This document shows, piece by piece, positions 52,301-57,112 of a DNA stretch of 57,112 nt. The DNA is from Neolecta irregularis DAH-3. Taxonomy: Eukaryota > Ascomycota > Neolectomycetes > Neolectales > Neolectaceae. The notes under the pieces were generated by a model. That model had not been told where the DNA came from and made no database searches. It saw nothing but the letters and a program-made list of their open reading frames with translations. A program made the position numbers and the translations under genes. How positions within the stretch are numbered: position 1 is the stretch's first letter; each line of letters opens with the position of its first letter. Where the stretch lies: positions 1 through 57,112 of the forward strand of contig LXFE01000149.1 of the NCBI GenBank assembly GCA_001929475.1, read 5' to 3'.

Positions 52301-55068
52301 ATCCATCTCGCATCACAATCCGAGAAGCCTTTTGTCGGAGGTTCATGACGCCTTTTTCCGGCTCATCGCAGCAAAGTGCTCTTTCTGTCCTAGTGCGAAA
52401 ACTTCATGAGCTCCTTGGCCGGAGCGAAAAGTTTGAGGTTTATACCGCAGGGGACGATTATATGGATGGTAAGAAGCCACTATGACAACTTCAGTTAATT
52501 CATTGTAGAGAAACGGCGTAATTCAACCTCGGCCTTGTCCAGGCAAATGAAATTGAGACTGATTCCGGAAGGCTCCACAGACGTCGGAAACATTTCCGGC
52601 ATGATCATATCAATTCACGCAATCGCCACCTTTAAAACCCTTGACGACTTTCTGAGGTCACGAATATTCAGTTCAGATATATCAAGTAGTACCCCCAGAC
52701 GATCCCTATCCAGTCTACTTGGAGCCAGATCGATTGTACCCGAAAGTATTCAAACGAAAAGCAACGTGCGAACTGGAAAGGATCACAATACGAAAGAGAC
52801 GCCCTTGCAACGACCTCGGTCGATATCCAAGGGCGATGATTCGCATTCAGAAGATGGGGAAGAATCAATTAATGTCGAAGAAACTCCTGGAGGGAGGTTG
52901 GTGACCAAACGCTCGGATGGAACGCAGCTACTGACACCTCTGTCTACTCCTCGTCAAGGAACGCCTTCGCAAATTCAGAATATCGAAGCCTCCCGAAAAC
53001 ATAATACATATGCTGCAGCACTGCAAAGTCCCCCTGAGAACTGGCACTTTGAATTTTGGATTGGCAACAATGTCGTTGCAAAAGACAGCACTATATACGG
53101 TGCTATTAGCAAGCACTGTGAAGTTTTTGCTCTGCAGTCTTTGAGTCAGACGGTGCAGACCATCAAATTTCGCAAGGTTTCTGGACCGGATTCTCATATC
53201 TCTGGTACCTCTTAGTAGCTGCATTTAGACTCACGATTGTAGTGCCACGGCCATCAGCTGTAGATACTCTGGCCCAGGATATTAACAGTCGTCTTGCGAA
53301 ATATGGTAATATCGGAATTATCATGCAACTTCTAGCTGCCTTGAACGATATCAATTCGACTTGGCAGGAGTTTTTCCATGGTAATACGCATTTGCTTTCT
53401 ATCAAGTCAATTCCATCGAACGTTTTTATTAATCCCAAAATTACGGCCAAATTTAGTCGTCAATTGGATGAACCATTGATTATTGCCAGGTAATCAACCA
53501 TTTTGAGGCAAGTTCTCTAAATGTGTAGTTCGTCTTTGCCTTCCTGGTGCGAAGACTTGGCGTTATATTGTCCCTTCTTGCTTCCATTCGAGACTCGGTA
53601 TCTCTTCTTGAAATCGACGGCGTTTGGATATTCGAGGTCCCTTACCCGATGGCAATCACAACAAAATCGGGATACCTCGCGCCGGGGTCGAGTTGATGAC
53701 TCCAAGACTCTCATCTCTCGCACCCCTAGACAGAAGGTTAGAATGCAGAGGGACAGAATGCTCGATTCTGCTCTCAAGATTTTCAGAACTTATGGATCTC
53801 CGGCTGCCATACTTGAGGTGGAATATTACGATGAAGTTGGTACTGGCCTCGGGCCAACTCTTGAATTCTATGCAACAGTCTCTAAGGAATTCTCCCAAAA
53901 GTCATTATCATTGTGGAGAGGATCGAATTCTTCTGCTGGCGGTAGTTATGTGCACACATCCGAAGGACTATTCCCTAACCCAATCAATGTACTGACTGCA
54001 AAACCTGAAACCCTTGGGTATATCTTTCCTTCGTTGACGAATCTCTTATCTGAAGGTCTCTCTTAGCCCACTTCAAGGGTCTTGGACAGTTCATTGCCAG
54101 GTCGATGCTCGATTCCAGGATCATTGACATTCACTTCAATCCACTGTTTTTACGACTTGCACAGACTCCTGCATCTGTTATAAAGTCAGTGGGACTAATT
54201 AGACACGTCGATAAAGATCTCTTCCGTGCTCTTTGTCTCTTGGATACATATATCGCGGAAAAGAAGCGAATCAAGATGCTAAACATCGATGCAGTGTCAA
54301 AAGGAAGTTTACTGGACCAAGTTCAAATAGACGATATTTCCCTTGAGGATTTGTGTCTTCATTTTACCTTGCCTGGATTCTCTGACGTAGAGCTTATGGT
54401 ATGTCGTCTGCCCGCAACCTTTTAGACTGACATGCAGCCGAATGGTGCTGAAACTGCGGTTACAATCGACAATGTTGAAAGTTTCGTACATGCTGTTATT
54501 GATTTCACTGTGGGATCTGGAATCCAGCGACAGATCGATGCCTTTAGGGAAGGCTTTTCATCCATATTTTCCTTCGATTCGTTGCGGACATTATTTGTTG
54601 ATGAATTGATCATGCTGTTTGGTCAAGCCGATGAGGATTGGTCTATTGAAAGTAATTGTCAGTCTTTATCTGTCCTCATTTATCTAGCATTAACGACCTC
54701 CATCAAGGCTGACCACGGGTTCCATTCTGAAAGCGTAACGATTAAGCGTCTCATAGAGGTCATGTCGGAGTTTGATACATCTCAGCGACGGCAGTTACTA
54801 CAATTCTTGACTGGAAGTCCTCGATTACCAATTGGAGGTACTTTGTGCACTCATTCTTTACTGATGGAAAGGATTTCAAAGTTTGTCTCCGCCCCTTACC
54901 GTTGTCTGTAAGCCTAACGAACCTCCGCTTACCTCGGATGACTACCTTCCAAGCGTGATGACTTGTGTGAATTACCTCAAGTTGCCGGATTATTCCAGCA
55001 AGGACGTTCTCAGAAAGCGAATACTTTCAGCGGCTGTGGAAGGTCGGGAATCTTTTCATTTGTCCTAG
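49394..55068 (+). CDS. UFD4: Ufd4/TRIP12-type HECT ubiquitin ligase
   Basis: A large E3 ligase, the biggest gene here. The N-terminus is disordered with two NLS-like stretches ([16 protein letters not shown]). Armadillo repeats follow ([57 protein letters not shown]), then an acidic segment (51910-51960 region), and a WWE-less central region. The HECT domain is spread over the last exons: [40 protein letters not shown]-like sequence, then [20 protein letters not shown] and the active-site [18 protein letters not shown], with the catalytic Cys codon at 54964-54966. It ends SFHLS, the family terminus. Introns of about 34-40 nt occur throughout. Ufd4 targets N-terminal ubiquitin fusions. Confidence 0.93.
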
Positions 55069-55563
55069 GGTCATTTTCGCGTGCATGGGTTTAAATTTTT
55101 TGTATTCATTTTCACATATATACGCATACATCGTTTAGCCATTAGTTTATAGATTGAACACGTGATGAAGAAATTGCATAATCAGCGACTTTAATGCAGC
55201 ATTGATTAAAAGGCTGATCAAAAATAACGGCACAAGGCATTAGACCAATACCCCAACTTGTTAAAGCATGAACTAGTCCCAACTAGTCCCAAGGAGATAC
55301 ACAATAGGATCACAAAACCTTTCCAGGACAGTCTACGAGGTTTTTAATATCAATGTCGGTAAATAAGACATCCTCATGTCATGATGATTAGTTTATTGTT
55401 AGAGATATATTGAAGCATGGACGAATTTAATCCCGGGTTGCTTTGATATTGAATAGAATTGGTGGATGATAGATTGATGGATAGTTGATGGATAAATATT
55501 AATATGGTGTATCGCGTTTTGTATCTAGAAGTGGGGTATCTTGTTTCCTGTTTCTTTGATCGA
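55069..55563. other. Intergenic region between UFD4 and capping protein alpha
   Basis: AT-rich, about 500 bp. It includes a CACGTG hexamer near 55160, an adjacent direct duplication of aactagtccc near 55270-55290, and the CAP1 promoter. No gene, RNA or mobile element is recognised. Confidence 0.55.
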
Positions 55564-56577
55564 ATGAGCACCGATAAACTCGAGGCAGCGTTTTCGTTTC
55601 TTCTCGCGTCTCCTCCGGGAGAAGTGAACGATGTGTTCAACGGTACAGCGAATGCGGAGAGAGTATTTATTTCTAGATATTCGGGTTCTAGTGAACGATG
55701 ACGATATGCTCACCAAGGGCATAACTCCCGCCTTGGAGCAGTACAACAAAAGCCAGTTCATTACGGTCAAGCTACCGGGGTCTGAAGAGGAGGTTTGATG
55801 CTGTTTGATGTTATTTACGGAGAGGTGATTATCAGCGATTCCAACTACTTGGCGGATGAAGAGCGATTTGTGGACAGCAAGTCACAACGCTCGTTTTCTT
55901 TTGATCATCTCAAATTGGTACTGTTTGCAGAGACTGTTCTCATTTGAAGAAAGCCAGGGACGTGCAGGATTACGAGATTCCGGAGGAACACTGCGAGTTT
56001 ACGCATGGGGGTGTTGTACTGCCGAACTGACGGGATAGCAAACGATTGCTGGAGGCAGCGGAAGGGTATGTGAGTGAGCATTACCCGTCACAGCCAGCCT
56101 ACGCTGTGCACCCGCCGACGAGGGCTGGCGACAAGTACACGCTACTCATAGTGGGGAATAAATACAGCCCGTCTAATTTCTGGTATGCGGGGGAGGGAAG
56201 CACGGCTGACGGGCAGGAACGGGCGGTGGCGATCGCGGTACCTGGTTTCTGTTGAGTCTGGGGCGATTCAGGGGACGATGCAGGTGGACGTGCACTACTA
56301 CGAGGACGGGAATGTGCAGCTGGCGTCTTGCAAGGAGGTGATGCTTGAGGCCGGGGCGGGGGAGGGAGAGGGAGAGGCGGCGGCGAGGGCGGAGGCGGTG
56401 GTGAAGGCGGTGTGCAAGGCGGAGAGGGCATACCAGGCGGCGCTGAACGGGGCGTTTGGGGGGCTGAGCGAGGGGGCGTTCAAGGGGCTGCGGCGGCAAC
56501 TTCCTGTTACGCGGCAGAAGATTGAGTGGGACAAGGTGGGCAGCGGGTTGGGCAAGGCGCTGCGGGAGGGCATATAG
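55564..56577 (+). CDS. CAP1: F-actin-capping protein subunit alpha
   Basis: CapZ alpha binds barbed ends of actin filaments with the beta subunit. The N-terminus MSTDKLEAAFSFLLASPPGE and VNDVFND is diagnostic; splices give IRVLVNDDDMLTKGITPALE, QYNKSQFITVKLPGSEEEVI and SDSNYLADEERFVDSKSQRS. The C-terminal core has YTLLIVGNKYSPSNFWNGRW across an intron (removal of about 34 nt restores NFWNGRWRSRYLV), then QVDVHYYEDGNVQLASCKEV and LRRQLPVTRQKIEWDKV. The last 400 bp are strongly GC-rich, unlike the 5' half of the same gene. Five or more introns, one near 56010-56040 not precisely placed. Confidence 0.93.
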
Positions 56578-56671
56578 GGAGGGAGAGAGGGAGGGATATA
56601 GGGAGGGAGAGAGGGAGAGCATAGGGAGGGCATAGGGAGAGCATATAGGGAGACAGACAGAGACAGACACA
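56578..56671 (+). repeat. Purine-rich GGGAGA/CATAGGGAG tract
   Basis: Immediately after the CAP1 stop, a G/A-rich stretch repeats GGGAGGGA- and CATAGGGAG-type units and passes into GACAGACAGA. It is a polypurine microsatellite-like tract in the 3' flank, with no coding potential of note. Confidence 0.8.
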
Positions 56672-56793
56672 GGAATCAACTAACCTCCAGCAACCAGACA
56701 GATAATCAACTAACCTCCAGCAACCAGACAGGAATCAACTAACCTCCAACAACCAGACAGACAGGAATCAACTAACCCTCCAGCAAAACCACA
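56672..56793. repeat. Four-unit minisatellite covering the SNARE stop codon
   Basis: Units of about 30 bp, beginning at 56672, 56701, 56731 and 56764, share aatcaactaacctccagcaa and an accagacag tail. Read on the minus strand, the last unit contains the terminal codons and TGA of the SNARE gene; the others are downstream copies of that end. Copies differ by small indels, including the number of G in AGG-GTT. Confidence 0.85.
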
Positions 56794-57104
56794 GGAGGCC
56801 GAGCCCGGCGAGGATGGCGGCGACCAGGGCGGCGGTGCGGGAGCGGGCGGTGGACGATCGCGCGAGGCGGGCCGCAGTGCCGCGCACCGACTGGCGCAGG
56901 CCCGCGAGCAGGTCGGCCTGCGCTGGTCAGCACGGCGGAGCAGGCCGCATACGCCCGAGTGCAGCAGCGCGTGGTCGCCCGCCTGGCGCCGGATGTCCTG
57001 CGTGACGGTGTGCAGCGAGCGCACTTTGGCTGCCAGCGCGTCCAGCGACTCTGCGCCTGTCAGCCCCGCCGCGACCGCAGAGTACCGTCGTTGCGGCGCT
57101 CCAT
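56768..57104 (-). CDS. Bet1/Sft1-like Qc-SNARE (may be 5'-partial)
   Basis: A small SNARE of the ER-Golgi or intra-Golgi route. The reading MERRNDG spliced over about 30 nt to AESLDALAAKVRSLHTVTQD, IRRQAGDHALLHSG, then across about 36 nt ADLLAGLRQSVRGTAARLAR shows the heptad SNARE helix, followed by a single C-terminal anchor RTAALVAAILAGLGLLWFCW with four residues after it. About 90 residues, usual for Bet1/Sft1. The ATG at 57104 is 8 bp from the window end, so an upstream exon cannot be excluded. The region is very GC-rich. Confidence 0.7.
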
Positions 57105-57112
57105 GCGATCGG

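Overview
This window reads as nuclear DNA of a compact-genome fungus, almost certainly an ascomycete. The evidence is its fungal-specific families (Yrb30-type RanGTP-binding protein, Zds1, copper-fist factor, Slm1-type BAR/PH protein, Atg15 lipase, Kar5 karyogamy protein) and its very short spliceosomal introns. An early-diverging lineage such as Taphrinomycotina would fit, but the sequence alone does not prove it. I see no bacterial, viral or plasmid genes, no CRISPR array, no intact transposon, and no tRNA or rRNA gene.

About 31 protein genes are packed on both strands. Nearly all are split by introns of about 30-44 nt that end in a CTAAC- or CTGAC-like branch point placed 4-9 nt before the 3' splice site. 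Gene models here come from joining exons by eye against remembered family consensus, so exon edges are inferences unless a conserved motif spans the junction.

Layout. 1-5.4 kb: a VPS9-domain Rab5 exchange factor with a decapeptide repeat, divergent from vacuolar lipase Atg15; then a gene-poor stretch and a TMEM135-like peroxisomal/lipid protein. 5.7-12.0 kb: Kar5-like karyogamy protein, a small unrecognised protein, CDK11 kinase, complex I methyltransferase NDUFAF7 and Paf1. 12.4-17.6 kb: an orphan ABC ATPase, a PPR protein, a CENP-P-like kinetochore protein and ketol-acid reductoisomerase (Ilv5). 17.8-25.6 kb: Rad4/XPC, Coq5, a WW/FF splicing-transcription factor (Urn1/TCERG1-like), proteasome alpha subunit Pre9 and PEP carboxykinase. 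26.3-32.9 kb: a STK32/YANK kinase, Ubc8, ketopantoate hydroxymethyltransferase and a Bye1-like PHD-TFIIS-SPOC protein. 33.2-40.7 kb: a CUE/Smr endonuclease, Slm1-like protein, eRF3/Sup35 with a prion-like N-terminus, and Yrb30. 40.8-49.2 kb: copper-fist factor, Zds1, alpha-arrestin, Icp55 and ataxin-10. 49.4-57.1 kb: a large Ufd4/TRIP12 HECT ligase, capping protein alpha and a Bet1/Sft1 Qc-SNARE.

Themes. Genes often sit head to head on promoters under 100 bp, or tail to tail with almost no gap (one pair of coding ends overlaps). The most unusual signal is in splicing: seven introns start with GC instead of GT, six of them after exonic AAG, and two appear to end in TG or GG exactly where AG is expected. 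Functionally the window is housekeeping: membrane traffic, transcription elongation, translation termination and mRNA surveillance, mitochondrial biosynthesis and ubiquitin signalling. No operon-like or secondary-metabolite cluster is evident.
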